A stretch of DNA of 64,000 nucleotides from Olsenella sp. An293 (GCF_002159495.1 NZ_NFIT01000001.1:186001-250000); one strand, 5' to 3'; positions 12,288 to 21,650 are shown, counted from the stretch's first letter. Notes: generated by a model from the sequence alone, not told the origin. Translations and numbers: made by a program.

Positions 12288-13541
12288 ATGAACAGGGACC
12301 TCAACCAGACGCTCAACTGCCTCTTCACGCTCGCTCTTCTCGTCCTCAACCGGGAGGAGGACGCCTGGCGCGACAGCTCGCCCGCCTACTCCCGGCAGAT
12401 GAGGGAGGCCACGCTCGTCACCCTGCGCGACTACGGCCTCGTCAACTACGCGGACGGCAGCGATGGCGTCTTCGTGACCGAGGAGGGCAAGCGCGAGGCG
12501 CTCGGGGTGATCAAGTACCTCCAGCTCGCACTCGGACCCGCCCTCGGCGCCACGCACGACGAGATCAGGGGCTCCTGGCCGCGTCTGTTCGCCGACCAGT
12601 CCTCCGCGGGCGCGGGCCCGCTCACGATGTCCGAGTTCGTGGCGGCGGTCGCGCCCGGCGGCAGGCTCCCGAGTCCGGCGGGCACGCCCTTCTCGCCCAC
12701 CGTGCTCGCCGACCCGCCCGCTTCGTACCATCGCGACCAGGCAAGCGAACAGTCGCTTCTGCTCCACCTGCAGCTCGCCCTCAACGAGCGAGGCTCCTAC
12801 TGCGGGTACTTTGGCGGCTTCTACGGCGAGGCGTACGGGAGCCGCGGCCTCGCCCCGTGCTGGAGAAAGGTCGTGGTGCCCGCCGGGCTCACCTTCCTGG
12901 ACCTGCACCTCATCATCCAGCGCTGCCTCAGCTGGACGGACGAGCGACCGTTTGGCTTTCTGCTCTCCACCAGTCGGGGCAACCTGCTGATCGGCGAGCC
13001 CGACGTGCGTGGCGCCATCGCGCGGCCCCAGACGCGCAAGAAGAAGTTCATGGAGGTGAGGGCCTCGACGATGCGCCTGGGCGACGTCTTCCCGCGGACC
13101 CACGAGGCGACCTACGCCTACGGGGAGGGGGCGCCCTGGGAGGTGGCCATACGCGTCCTCGAGACGCACGACGGCCTCACGGGCCTGGGGCCGCAGCTCA
13201 TCGACGGCGTGGGGGACGCGCCTCCCGAGTGGGTCGTGGGCGCGGACGGGTTTGCCGCGTTCGAGGACGAGCTCTACCGCAGCAGCCGCAACGTCATCCG
13301 GGCGCTCTCCGAGGCGTCCGAGAAGAACTTCGCGCCATTTGCCCTCGGGGTCGCGCGGGAACGGCTCGCCGGCTTCGAGCAGGACCGTGCCCGCTGGCAG
13401 ACGCTTCTCGACGATCTTGCCGAGAAGGGCGCACCCCCGCAGCTCGACGACGATGATGACCTCAGCCGCTTTGCCGGCTACGAGACCTGCGAGGATCCCG
13501 TCGAGCTTGACGACGACGCCTACGACGATCTCCCCCGGTAG
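12288..13541 (+). CDS. pRiA4b ORF-3-like protein with N-terminal winged-helix-like domain
   Basis: The 417-residue protein has a central region (about 150-270) matching the plasmid pRiA4b ORF-3 family: LTFLDLHLIIQRCLSWTDER, FGFLL, then Y.YGEGAPWEVAIRV. The first 75 residues (TLVTLRDYGLVNYADG, FVTEEGKREA) resemble a small winged-helix domain. The C terminus is very acidic (LDDDDDLSRF). pRiA4b ORF-3 proteins are common next to mobile elements but their function is not established. ATG at 12288 follows GAAGGAG. No transposase is nearby. Confidence 0.75.
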   Translation: MNRDLNQTLNCLFTLALLVLNREEDAWRDSSPAYSRQMREATLVTLRDYGLVNYADGSDGVFVTEEGKREALGVIKYLQLALGPALGATHDEIRGSWPRLFADQSSAGAGPLTMSEFVAAVAPGGRLPSPAGTPFSPTVLADPPASYHRDQASEQSLLLHLQLALNERGSYCGYFGGFYGEAYGSRGLAPCWRKVVVPAGLTFLDLHLIIQRCLSWTDERPFGFLLSTSRGNLLIGEPDVRGAIARPQTRKKKFMEVRASTMRLGDVFPRTHEATYAYGEGAPWEVAIRVLETHDGLTGLGPQLIDGVGDAPPEWVVGADGFAAFEDELYRSSRNVIRALSEASEKNFAPFALGVARERLAGFEQDRARWQTLLDDLAEKGAPPQLDDDDDLSRFAGYETCEDPVELDDDAYDDLPR

Positions 13542-13588
13542 GGCCTCGACGCGGTAAGCTCTTCTCGGCATCCGTCGAAAGGACCCGC

Positions 13589-14824
13589 ATGAACGACTTC
13601 ACGTTCCTCCTCCCCACCAAGTTCGTCTTTGGTCGCGGCGTCACCGACCGCGTGGGCGCAGAGCTCGCCGCCGCGGGCTACCGTCACGCGCTCGTGATCT
13701 ACGGGCAGGGCTCGGTCATCCGCACCGGCACCCTCGACCGCGTGCTCGCCACGCTCGACGCCGAGGGCATAGAGCACACCGAGCTCGGCGGCGTCCGGCC
13801 CAACCCCGAGGTCGGCCTCGTGAGGGAGGGCGTCGCGCTCGCGCGGGAGTGCGGGGCGGACCTCGTCCTCGCCGTGGGCGGCGGCTCGGTCATCGACACC
13901 GCCAAGGCCGTCGCCGTGGGAGTCCCCTACGAGGGCGACGTGTGGGACCTCTTTGCCAAGCGCGCGAAGATCGTCGCCGAGGGCAAGCTGCCCGTGACGT
14001 GCGTGCTCACCATTCCCGCCGCGGGCTCCGAGTCCTCGGCGAGCTGCGTCATCTCCAACGACGAGCTCAAGCTCAAGCGCGGGCTCTCGAGCGAGCTGCA
14101 CCGCCCGGTCGTGGCCTTCATGGACCCCGAGCTCGCCTTCACCCTGCCCGCGTACCAGATCGCTGCCGGCGTCACGGACATGATCGCCCACATCATGGAG
14201 CGCTACTTCTCGAGCGTGGGCCCGGTCCCGGTGACCGACAACATCGCCTGCGGCATCATCCACGCGCTCGTCGAGGAGGCGCCGCGCGCCCTCGCAGACC
14301 CGCGCGACTACGACGCGCAGGCCAACATCATGTGGGCGAGCACCCTCGCGCACAACGACATCGCCGGCGTGGGGCGCAACGCAGTTGCCGGCGGGCGCGC
14401 GGGCGGCTGGGAGTGCCACGGTCTCGAGCACGAGCTCTCCGCTCACCACACCGGCATCACCCACGGCGCCGGCCTCGCCGTGGTCTTCCCCGCGTGGATG
14501 CGCTACGTGTGGCGCAGCGCCCCGGAGCGCTTCCTGTCCTTCGGCCGCTCCGTCTTTGGCATCGAACCGGTGGACGCGGAGGCAGACGGCGTGGACGTCA
14601 CGCCCGAGGAGGCCGTCGCGGACGCCGTGACCGCCACAATCGACGAGCTGCAGGCCTTCTTCGTCTCGATGGGCATGCCGCGCACCCTCGGCGAGCTCGG
14701 CGTCACGGCAGACGACATCCCCGCCCTGCTCGAGACCCTCGAGCAGAACAAGGGCGCGGTCTTTGGCGACCTCCAGCCCCTCACGATGGACGACGCCCGC
14801 GCGATCTACGAGTCCTGCCTGTAG
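13589..14824 (+). CDS. Iron-containing alcohol dehydrogenase (butanol dehydrogenase type)
   Basis: The 411-residue protein belongs to the group III Fe-ADH family, which reduces aldehydes with NAD(P)H. It has the cofactor-binding GGGSVIDTAKA (about residue 95) and the metal ligands in GVTDMIAHIMERY and HGLEHELSAHHTGITHGAGL. The start PTKFVFGRG is typical of YqhD/BdhA-like members. It would act in fermentative alcohol formation or aldehyde detoxification. ATG at 13589 follows GAAAGGA. It is a single gene with promoter space of 47 nt after the previous stop. Confidence 0.92.
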   Translation: MNDFTFLLPTKFVFGRGVTDRVGAELAAAGYRHALVIYGQGSVIRTGTLDRVLATLDAEGIEHTELGGVRPNPEVGLVREGVALARECGADLVLAVGGGSVIDTAKAVAVGVPYEGDVWDLFAKRAKIVAEGKLPVTCVLTIPAAGSESSASCVISNDELKLKRGLSSELHRPVVAFMDPELAFTLPAYQIAAGVTDMIAHIMERYFSSVGPVPVTDNIACGIIHALVEEAPRALADPRDYDAQANIMWASTLAHNDIAGVGRNAVAGGRAGGWECHGLEHELSAHHTGITHGAGLAVVFPAWMRYVWRSAPERFLSFGRSVFGIEPVDAEADGVDVTPEEAVADAVTATIDELQAFFVSMGMPRTLGELGVTADDIPALLETLEQNKGAVFGDLQPLTMDDARAIYESCL

Positions 14825-14984
14825 CGGGCGGCGCGCCCTTCTCGCCCGGCGTTGAGTGGGCCGGCAGCCGACGTCCCAAAGCGTCCGCGGCCGGCCCGCA
14901 CTTCTGTTCATACCTTGATTTTCCCCCTCCACGCCCCCGCCCGGCGATAATGGAAACGTTGTGCCGCCTCGACAAGGGAGTCCC

Positions 14985-15629
14985 ATGGAGGACCTGTTCA
15001 CCAACCTCATCAGCCAGTTCGGCTACATCGGCGTGTGGTTCCTCATCTTCTTCGAGAACGTCTTCCCGCCCATCCCGAGCGAGCTCATCCTGCCGCTCTC
15101 GGGCTTCTTCACCACCACGACCGACCTCACGCTCCCCGGCATGATCATCGCCGCGACCGTGGGCTCGATCACCGGCGCCTACATCCTCTACGGCGTGGGC
15201 CGCATCCTCTCGCGCGAGCGCCTCATGACCTTCTTTGGCACGCGCCCGATGCGCCTTTTGGGCTTCAAGCCCGAGGACATCTCGAGCGCCGTGGACTGGT
15301 TCGACCGCAAGGGCCAGGTCACGGTCCTCATCTGCCGCTGCATCCCCGTGGTGCGCAGCCTCATCTCCATCCCCGCCGGCACCGCCAAGATGAACGTCCT
15401 CAAGTTCTCGCTCTACACACTCCTGGGCTCCGCGGTGTGGAACACCGTGCTCTGCTCGCTCGGCGCCGCCGCCGGCAGCGCGTGGGAGACGGTCACCGAG
15501 CAGGCCGAGTGGGTCTCCGACGTGGTCAAGTACGTGATCATCGCCATCGTCGTCGTGGTGGTCATCTTCTGGGTGGTCAAGCGCATCATCCCTGCCCTGC
15601 GCGAGGGCACAGGCGAGAAGGACGCGTAG
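14985..15629 (+). CDS. DedA-family (SNARE-associated/VTT) membrane protein
   Basis: The 214-residue protein has the DedA/VTT pattern: FFENVFPPIPSELILPLSGF near the N terminus, the glycine-rich GSITGAYILYGVGR, and FICRCIPVVRSLISIPAGTAKM-like sequence (ICRCIPVVRSLISIPAG) that holds the conserved arginines. A final helix (about 184-206) is rich in Ile/Val. Family members flip lipid carriers such as undecaprenyl phosphate or phospholipids. ATG at 14985 follows AAGGGAG; an upstream in-frame ATG lacks a binding site. Confidence 0.9.
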   Translation: MEDLFTNLISQFGYIGVWFLIFFENVFPPIPSELILPLSGFFTTTTDLTLPGMIIAATVGSITGAYILYGVGRILSRERLMTFFGTRPMRLLGFKPEDISSAVDWFDRKGQVTVLICRCIPVVRSLISIPAGTAKMNVLKFSLYTLLGSAVWNTVLCSLGAAAGSAWETVTEQAEWVSDVVKYVIIAIVVVVVIFWVVKRIIPALREGTGEKDA

Positions 15630-15823
15630 ATCGCCAGACCCGCCGCACCCAAGAGACCCCGGTGCCAGACATGCGCCGAGCGAGAGCCGGCGGCGAGCGT
15701 CTCACTGCCAAACGTCGCGCCACCCGCCAAACGTGTCGCGTGGCGCGCTGATTGTGTCACGGCGCCGCCTCCCCCTCCCCGACCCCCTATCATCGACGGT
15801 AGGGACCGCCCGGAGGAGGACGC

Positions 15824-18310
15824 ATGAGGCACGCAGACATCATCGCCAGGCTCACGCTCGAGCAGAAGTGCGTCTTGCTGCAGGGCGCCAAGCCCTTCGG
15901 CACCTGGCCGCTCGATCGCGCGGGAGTCCCGCAGATGGAGTTCTCGGACGGCCCGTCCGGCGTGCGCCACCAGGCCGGCGAGCACGCCGACCACCTGGGG
16001 CTCTCCGGATCGGAGCCCGCCACCTGCTTCCCCACTGCCGTGACCATGGCAAACACCTGGGACGAGGAGCTCGAGGAGCGCGTCGGCGCGGCAATGGGCC
16101 AGGAGGCCGCCGTCCAGAAGGTGGGCACGCTGCTCGCGCCGGGACTGTGCATCAAGCGCAACCCGCTCTGCGGCCGCAACTTCGAGTACTTCTCAGAGGA
16201 CCCGCTGGTCTCCGGCAAGATGGCCGCCGCCTTCGTTCGCGGCGTCCAGTCAAACGGCATCGCCGCCTGCCCCAAGCACTTTGCCGTGAACAGCCAGGAG
16301 ACGCGCCGTCAGGCGTCCGACTCCGTGCTGGACGAGCGCACGCTGCGTGAGATCTACCTCGCGGGCTTTGAGACCGTGGTGCGCGAGAGCGCGCCCCAGA
16401 CCATCATGACCTCCTACAACCTCGTGAACGGCACCTATGCCAACGAGAACAAGCACCTGCTCAAGGACATCCTGCGCGACGAGTGGGGCTTCGACGGCGC
16501 CGTCGTCACGGACTGGGGCGGCTCCAACGACCACGCGGCGGGCGTGGCGGCGGGCTCCACCTTTGAGATGCCGGCGCCGGGCCTCGGCGAGGCGCGCCAG
16601 CTCATCGAGGCCGTCCGCTCCGGCAGGTTGGCCGAGAAGGACGTGGACGAGCGCGTCGACGAGGCCATCGAGCTCGTGCTCGCCACGCGCGCCGGCCTGG
16701 AAGCGGCGCCGGCGGCCTTTGACGCCGAGGCCCACCACGCCCTCGCCCGCGAGGCCGCCGCGGAGGGCTGCGTCCTGCTCAAGAACGAGGGAGGCCTCCT
16801 GCCGCTCGCGCCGCGAACCCGCGTGGCCCTGATCGGCGACTTTGCCAAGACGCCGCGCTACCAGGGAGCCGGCTCCTCCGCGGTCAACTCCACGCGCGTG
16901 GACAGCCTGCTCGACCTCGTGGGTGAGACGGAGCTCGAGCTCGCGGGCTACGAGCCCGGCTTCGAGCGCCACGGCGGCGAGAACCGCGCCAAGCTCGACG
17001 CCGCCCTCGACCTCGCGCGCCACGCAGATGTGGTCCTTCTTGCCCTGGGGCTCGACGAGATTGCGGAGACCGAGGGCGCCGAGCGGCGCACCATGGCGCT
17101 CAACGCCAACCAGGTCGAGCTCGTCCGCGCCGTGGCCCAGGTCAACCCGCGCGTCACCGTGCTGCTCTCCGCGGGCTCGGTCGTGGAGTCCGGGTGGATG
17201 GCCGACGTTCCCGCCGTGCTCTACTGCGCGCTCGGCGGCCAGGCAGGCGCGGGCGGGGCGCTCGACGTGGTCTGCGGTCGCGTGTGCCCCTCCGGCAAGC
17301 TCACGGAGACCTGGCCGCGGCGCCTGGCGGACGTCCCCTCCTCCGCCAGCTACCCCGCCGAGGGCCTGCGCGCGGAGTATCGCGAAGGCCTCTACGTGGG
17401 GTACCGCTACTTCCAGACGGCGAACGTTCCTGTGGCCTTCCCGTTTGGCTTCGGCCTCTCCTACACCAACTTTGCCTACTCCGACCTCAAGGCCACCGAT
17501 CACGGCGCGACCTTCACGGTCACCAACACGGGCTCGTGTGCTGGTGCCGAGGTGGCCCAGCTCTACGTGGCCAAGCCCGAGCACGAGGTCTTCCGGCCGG
17601 AGCAGGAGCTCCGCGGCTTCGCGCGCGTCGAGCTCGCCCCGGGCGAGTCCCGCACGGTGGAGATCGAGCTCGACGAGCGCGCCTTCTCCTACTTCAACGT
17701 GGCGACCGGCCGCTGGGAAATCGAGGGGGGCATCTACGAGATTCGCGTGGGGGCCTCGAGCGAGGACATCCGCCTGGTCGCAGAGGTCGAACTCGCCGGG
17801 ACCGGCGCGCCCGACCCCTACGAGGGCGTCGACGTGACCCCGTACGAGACTGCCGACGTGACCGACGTGGACGACGCGCACTTCTCAGCCCTTCTCGGCC
17901 GCCCCGTGCCCGACGATGCTCCGCGCATAGAGCCCAACATGTGCTTCCGCGACCTCAACTACGGACGCTCCGCCATCCTCTGGGCAGTGTGGCTGGTCCT
18001 GAGGTCGCGCGTGCGCGCCATGGAGCGCAGCGGGGTCTCCGACATCAACACCCTCTTCATCTGGAACATGCCCCTGCGCGCCATGGGCATCATGACGGGC
18101 GGCATCACCGACAAGGGCGTGGTCGACGCGCTGCTGCGCGAGGTCCGCGGCTTCGGCTGGGGCGGCGCCGTCCTTCTCGTCCTGGCTCTCGCGCTGGGCT
18201 GGGGCCCGCTGGTCGGGTGCCTGCTGTGGCTCGCGTGGATCGTCGTGCCCCTCGTGGGGGCGGCTCTCCTCAACCTCGTCCGCAACGCCGCCCTTGCCCG
18301 CAAGCTCTAG
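15824..18310 (+). CDS. Glycoside hydrolase family 3 beta-glucosidase with C-terminal membrane extension
   Basis: The 828-residue enzyme has the GH3 N-terminal barrel (YFSEDPLVSG, CPKHFAVN) with nucleophile Asp near residue 230 in VVTDWGG. The alpha/beta sandwich domain (about 300-520) and a fibronectin III-like domain (about 560-650) follow. The last 130 residues are unusual for GH3: after NMCFRDLNYGRS they contain two hydrophobic helices (near VLLVLALALGWGPLVGCLLW and IVVPLVGAALL). There is no signal peptide, so the enzyme is probably held at the inner face of the membrane. GGAGGAGG precedes ATG 15824. The gene is followed 51 nt later by a small membrane protein. Confidence 0.93.
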   Translation: MRHADIIARLTLEQKCVLLQGAKPFGTWPLDRAGVPQMEFSDGPSGVRHQAGEHADHLGLSGSEPATCFPTAVTMANTWDEELEERVGAAMGQEAAVQKVGTLLAPGLCIKRNPLCGRNFEYFSEDPLVSGKMAAAFVRGVQSNGIAACPKHFAVNSQETRRQASDSVLDERTLREIYLAGFETVVRESAPQTIMTSYNLVNGTYANENKHLLKDILRDEWGFDGAVVTDWGGSNDHAAGVAAGSTFEMPAPGLGEARQLIEAVRSGRLAEKDVDERVDEAIELVLATRAGLEAAPAAFDAEAHHALAREAAAEGCVLLKNEGGLLPLAPRTRVALIGDFAKTPRYQGAGSSAVNSTRVDSLLDLVGETELELAGYEPGFERHGGENRAKLDAALDLARHADVVLLALGLDEIAETEGAERRTMALNANQVELVRAVAQVNPRVTVLLSAGSVVESGWMADVPAVLYCALGGQAGAGGALDVVCGRVCPSGKLTETWPRRLADVPSSASYPAEGLRAEYREGLYVGYRYFQTANVPVAFPFGFGLSYTNFAYSDLKATDHGATFTVTNTGSCAGAEVAQLYVAKPEHEVFRPEQELRGFARVELAPGESRTVEIELDERAFSYFNVATGRWEIEGGIYEIRVGASSEDIRLVAEVELAGTGAPDPYEGVDVTPYETADVTDVDDAHFSALLGRPVPDDAPRIEPNMCFRDLNYGRSAILWAVWLVLRSRVRAMERSGVSDINTLFIWNMPLRAMGIMTGGITDKGVVDALLREVRGFGWGGAVLLVLALALGWGPLVGCLLWLAWIVVPLVGAALLNLVRNAALARKL

Positions 18311-18361
18311 ACGTGGCAAAGGGGCAGTCCCTTCGTCACACTACGAAGGAAGGATCGCATC

Positions 18362-18853
18362 ATGAGCTTCAAGAGCTGGACCGAGAATCACCAGGGCATC
18401 TGGGAGTTCATCAAGTTCAACGTCCTCTCCAACATCTCGACCATCGTGCGCATCGCGCTGACCGCCGCGGGCACCGCCCTGTTTGTGGAGGCGCTCGGGA
18501 TGACCGAGCCCTTCCAGTTCCTCATCTTTGACTACCGCGACGCCGGCGTGGGCGCCTTCGTGACGTTTCTGATCGCCGAGGTCATGGCGCAGGTCGTGAA
18601 CTTCTTCGTGCAGATGAAGCTCGTCTTCAAGTCCGACGCCAGCTTCCGTGACACCGCCTGGAAATACGCCGTGCTCGCCGTGGTCATCGTCGTCGTGAAC
18701 CTGCTGCTGCCCAACTACGTGATGAACTTCTGCCAGCAGAGCCTCGGCATCGACGCCACGCTCGCCGGCACCATCGCCTCGGTGGTCAACACGCTGCTCG
18801 CCGTGGTGGTGAGCTTCCCGGTCCTCAAGTTCTGGATCGCACCGGGCAAGTAG
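18362..18853 (+). CDS. GtrA-like small membrane protein
   Basis: The 163-residue protein has four predicted membrane segments. Its layout (EFIKFNVLSNISTIVRIALT, AEVMAQVVNFFVQMKLVF, WKYAVLAVVIVVVNLLLP) is that of GtrA-family proteins, which help move polyprenyl-linked sugars. It follows the GH3 gene by 51 nt, with GAAGGAAGGA before ATG 18362, and is probably co-transcribed. Function beyond membrane location is unproven. Confidence 0.7.
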   Translation: MSFKSWTENHQGIWEFIKFNVLSNISTIVRIALTAAGTALFVEALGMTEPFQFLIFDYRDAGVGAFVTFLIAEVMAQVVNFFVQMKLVFKSDASFRDTAWKYAVLAVVIVVVNLLLPNYVMNFCQQSLGIDATLAGTIASVVNTLLAVVVSFPVLKFWIAPGK

Positions 18854-19087
18854 GCGCCGGCCGCCGGCCGCAGCCGGGTTTGGGCACGAGCCCGGTATAG
18901 CCGCATACCACTACAGGTTGATGCCAGAGGTTCTTCTCGGCACAAGATGCTGTGTTTTACTGTGTAGTTTGCAAGGTGACAGCCTAGGCTAACTTATTCT
19001 CATCACAAATCCTTGACACATCTGGTAGTTTGAAGTGTGCCGTTACCCAAACGGCGACACAACGACCACGTCAAAGGAGCGTGAGCA
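18854..19087 (+). promoter_or_regulatory. Upstream region of the pyruvate formate-lyase locus
   Basis: This 234-nt region is more AT-rich than its surroundings. It contains GGTTCTTCTCGGC at about 18930, the palindrome AGCCTAGGCT (18981-18990, extended to GACAGCCTAGGCTAAC) and TTGACA near 19012 without a clear -10. The promoter cannot be placed with certainty. AAAGGAG precedes the GTG start at 19088. Confidence 0.4.
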
Positions 19088-21175
19088 GTGAGTCAGGAAG
19101 CATGGCAGGGCTTTGTGGGTGGCAACTGGGAGCACGAGATCGACGTTCGTGACTTCATCCAGAAGAACTACACCCCCTACGACGGCGACGAGTCCTTCCT
19201 CGCCGGCCCCACGGAGAACACGACCAAGCTCTGGGATGAGGTCATGGACCTCTTCCAGCAGGAGCGCGAGGCCGGCGGCGTCCTCGACATGGACACCGAC
19301 CTCGTCTCCACGATCATCTCCCACCCCGCGGGCTACATCGACCAGGGCCTCGAGAAGATCGTGGGCCTTCAGACCGAGAAGCCGCTCAAGCGCGCCCTCA
19401 TGGTCAACGGCGGCATCCGCATGGCCGTTGCCGCGTGCAAGCAGAACGGCTACGAGGTCGACCCGGAGATCGTGAACATCTACACGAACTACCGCAAGAC
19501 CCACAACGCCGGCGTCTTTGACTGCTACACGCCCGAGATGCGCGCGTGCCGTCACAGCCACATCATCACCGGCCTGCCCGACGCCTACGGCCGCGGCCGC
19601 ATCATCGGCGACTACCGCCGCGTCGCCCTCTACGGCGTCGACCGCCTCATCGAGGAGAAGAAGGCCGAGCACGCCGGCACCCAGAAGACCATGAACGAGG
19701 CCACCATCCGCCACCGCGAGGAGCTCGCGGAGCAGATCCGTGCCCTCCAGGAGCTCAACCAGCTCGGCAAGATCTACGGCTTCGACATCTCCAAGCCGGC
19801 CAAGAACTTCCAGGAGGCCGTGCAGTGGCTGTACTTCGGCTACCTCGCCGCGGTCAAGGAGCAGAACGGCGCCGCCATGTCCATCGGCCGCAACTCCACG
19901 TTCCTGGACATCTACGCCGAGCGCGACCTCAAGAACGGCACGCTCACCGAGGCCGAGGCGCAGGAGATCATCGACCACCTGGTCATGAAGCTGCGCATGG
20001 TCAAGTTCGCGCGCACCCCCGAGTACAACGAGCTGTTCTCCGGCGACCCGCAGTGGGTCACGGAGTCCATCGGCGGCATGGGCGTCGACGGCCGCTCCAT
20101 GGTCACCAAGACCGCCTTCCGTTACCTCCACACCCTCGAGAACATGGGCACCAGCCCCGAGCCCAACCTCACGGTGCTCTGGTCCACGCGCCTGCCCGAG
20201 GCCTTCAAGCGCTACTGCGCCAAGATCTCCATCACCACCAGCTCCATCCAGTACGAGAACGACGACCTCATGCGCGTCTACCACGGCGACGACTACGCAA
20301 TCGCGTGCTGCGTGTCCTCCATGCGCATCGGCAAGGAGATGCAGTTCTTCGGCGCCCGCGCCAACCTCGCCAAGTGCCTCCTGTACGCCATCAACGGCGG
20401 CCGCGACGAGAAGACCGGCGAGCAGGTCGGCCCGAGGTTCCGTCCGGTTGAGGGCGACTACCTCGACTACGACGACGTCATCACCAAGTACCGCGACATG
20501 ATGCAGTGGCTGGCCGAGGTCTACGTCAACTCCCTCAACATCATCCACTACATGCACGACAAGTACTGCTACGAGCGCCTGCAGATGGCCCTGCACGACG
20601 AGCACGTCCACCGCTGGTTCGCCACGGGCATCGCCGGCCTCTCCGTCGTGGCCGACTCCCTCTCCGCGATCAAGTACGCGAAGGTCAAGGTCATCCGCGA
20701 CGAGACCGGCCTCGTGACCGACTACCAGGTCGAGGGCGACTTCCCCAAGTACGGCAACGACGACGACCGCGTGGACCAGATCGCCCACGACGTGGTCGAG
20801 GTCTTCATGAAGTACGTCCGCGAGACCGACACCTACCGCAACTCCGTTCCCACGACCTCGATCCTCACGATCACCTCGAACGTGGTCTACGGCAACGCCA
20901 CCGGCAACACGCCCGACGGCCGTCGCGCCGGCGAGCCGTTCGCCCCGGGCGCCAACCCGATGCACCGTCGTGACACCCACGGCGCCGTCGCCTCGCTGGC
21001 CTCCGTCGCCAAGCTCCCGTTCAAGGACGCCCAGGACGGCATCTCCAACACGTTCTCCATCGTGCCCAACGCCCTCGGCAAGGATGGCGAGGTCATGTTC
21101 GGCGAGCTCGACCTCGACGCTCTCGGCGTTGACATCCAGATCGAGAACCCGGCCCCGGACTGCGGCTGCTGCTAG
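19088..21175 (+). CDS. pflB: Pyruvate formate-lyase large subunit lacking the glycyl-radical domain
   Basis: Pyruvate formate-lyase converts pyruvate and CoA to acetyl-CoA and formate. This 695-residue protein matches PflB from the start ([20 protein letters not shown]) through the active-site pair [20 protein letters not shown] (Cys407 and Cys408) to [16 protein letters not shown]. Where the glycyl-radical domain should follow, there is a 24-residue tail ending NPAPDCGCC and then TAG. The missing domain is encoded by the next gene. The normal length for an unsplit enzyme is about 750-760 residues. Codon use is strongly optimised (NNC/NNG), as in a highly expressed gene. Start is GTG 19088 with AAAGGAG. 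The two chains probably form the active enzyme together. Confidence 0.93.
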   Translation: MSQEAWQGFVGGNWEHEIDVRDFIQKNYTPYDGDESFLAGPTENTTKLWDEVMDLFQQEREAGGVLDMDTDLVSTIISHPAGYIDQGLEKIVGLQTEKPLKRALMVNGGIRMAVAACKQNGYEVDPEIVNIYTNYRKTHNAGVFDCYTPEMRACRHSHIITGLPDAYGRGRIIGDYRRVALYGVDRLIEEKKAEHAGTQKTMNEATIRHREELAEQIRALQELNQLGKIYGFDISKPAKNFQEAVQWLYFGYLAAVKEQNGAAMSIGRNSTFLDIYAERDLKNGTLTEAEAQEIIDHLVMKLRMVKFARTPEYNELFSGDPQWVTESIGGMGVDGRSMVTKTAFRYLHTLENMGTSPEPNLTVLWSTRLPEAFKRYCAKISITTSSIQYENDDLMRVYHGDDYAIACCVSSMRIGKEMQFFGARANLAKCLLYAINGGRDEKTGEQVGPRFRPVEGDYLDYDDVITKYRDMMQWLAEVYVNSLNIIHYMHDKYCYERLQMALHDEHVHRWFATGIAGLSVVADSLSAIKYAKVKVIRDETGLVTDYQVEGDFPKYGNDDDRVDQIAHDVVEVFMKYVRETDTYRNSVPTTSILTITSNVVYGNATGNTPDGRRAGEPFAPGANPMHRRDTHGAVASLASVAKLPFKDAQDGISNTFSIVPNALGKDGEVMFGELDLDALGVDIQIENPAPDCGCC

Positions 21176-21176
21176 A

Positions 21177-21209
21177 CCTGTAAGTTGGGGGCAGTCCCCA
21201 ATTTGCAGA
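21177..21209. repeat. Single GGGGACAGTCCCC-type palindrome after pflB
   Basis: CTGTAAGTTGGGGGCAGTCC continues into CCAATTTGCAG, beginning 2 nt after the pflB stop codon. It is one unit of the family also found at 2398, 10439, 28197, 48735 and 54302. In mRNA it would form a stem between the large subunit and the glycyl-radical subunit genes. Confidence 0.85.
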
Positions 21210-21306
21210 TTCGGTAATTGTCACCGTCTGAGTGGCAATTATCGAGTACACTGTGAGAAACAGGGGGTCGCCCCTCGCGGGCGACCCATACGAGAAAGGA
21301 ACTCAC

Positions 21307-21549
21307 ATGAGCGCTTCTGCCGAGCAGGTCGATAACCTCGTCAGCATGATCGACGGCTATGTCGAGGAGGGCGGCCACCACCTCAACGTCAACGTCTTCA
21401 CCAAGGAGACCCTGCTTGACGCCCAGGCCCACCCCGAGAAGTACCCGCAGCTCACCATTCGCGTCTCCGGCTACGCGGTGAAGTTCAACTCCCTCACCAA
21501 GAAGCAGCAGGACGACGTCATCTCCCGTACCTTCCACGAGGCGATGTAA
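21307..21549 (+). CDS. Separate glycyl-radical subunit of pyruvate formate-lyase (GrcA/YfiD-like)
   Basis: This 80-residue protein is the C-terminal glycyl-radical domain of PFL as a stand-alone gene: [35 protein letters not shown], with radical Gly55 in RVSGYAV. GAGAAAGGAACTCAC gives it a good ribosome binding site before ATG 21307, 131 nt after the pflB stop. In Escherichia coli a similar protein (GrcA/YfiD) repairs oxygen-cut PflB that has its own domain. Here the neighbouring PflB has none, so this protein is probably an obligatory subunit. It carries its own approach sequence ([16 protein letters not shown]) that continues exactly where the large subunit leaves the PflB alignment. Confidence 0.93.
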   Translation: MSASAEQVDNLVSMIDGYVEEGGHHLNVNVFTKETLLDAQAHPEKYPQLTIRVSGYAVKFNSLTKKQQDDVISRTFHEAM

Positions 21550-21572
21550 GGTCAACCTGACCTGTCCGTAAG

Positions 21573-21650
21573 GCGGGCGGGGAGGTTGCTTCGCAAAGTG
21601 CTTCGCGCCTCTGGCGCTCAGATACTTTGCTCCGCAACCTCCCCGCCCGC
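21573..21650 (+). terminator. Long hairpin between the glycyl-radical gene and pflA
   Basis: GCGGGCGGGGAGGTTGC (21573-21589) pairs perfectly with GCAACCTCCCCGCCCGC (21634-21650). Inside, GCAAAGT pairs with ACTTTGC. TTCTGTCTAT follows, a weak T-run. It is probably a strong terminator or processing stem that separates abundant pfl subunit mRNA from the activase gene. Confidence 0.7.

Noticed and set aside
21176-21306. pflB and the glycyl-radical gene as one gene broken by a frameshift or sequencing error
   Set aside because: 131 nt with a stop, a palindrome and a proper ribosome binding site separate them, and the large chain has its own unrelated tail. No single indel would rejoin the frames into a PflB-like sequence.
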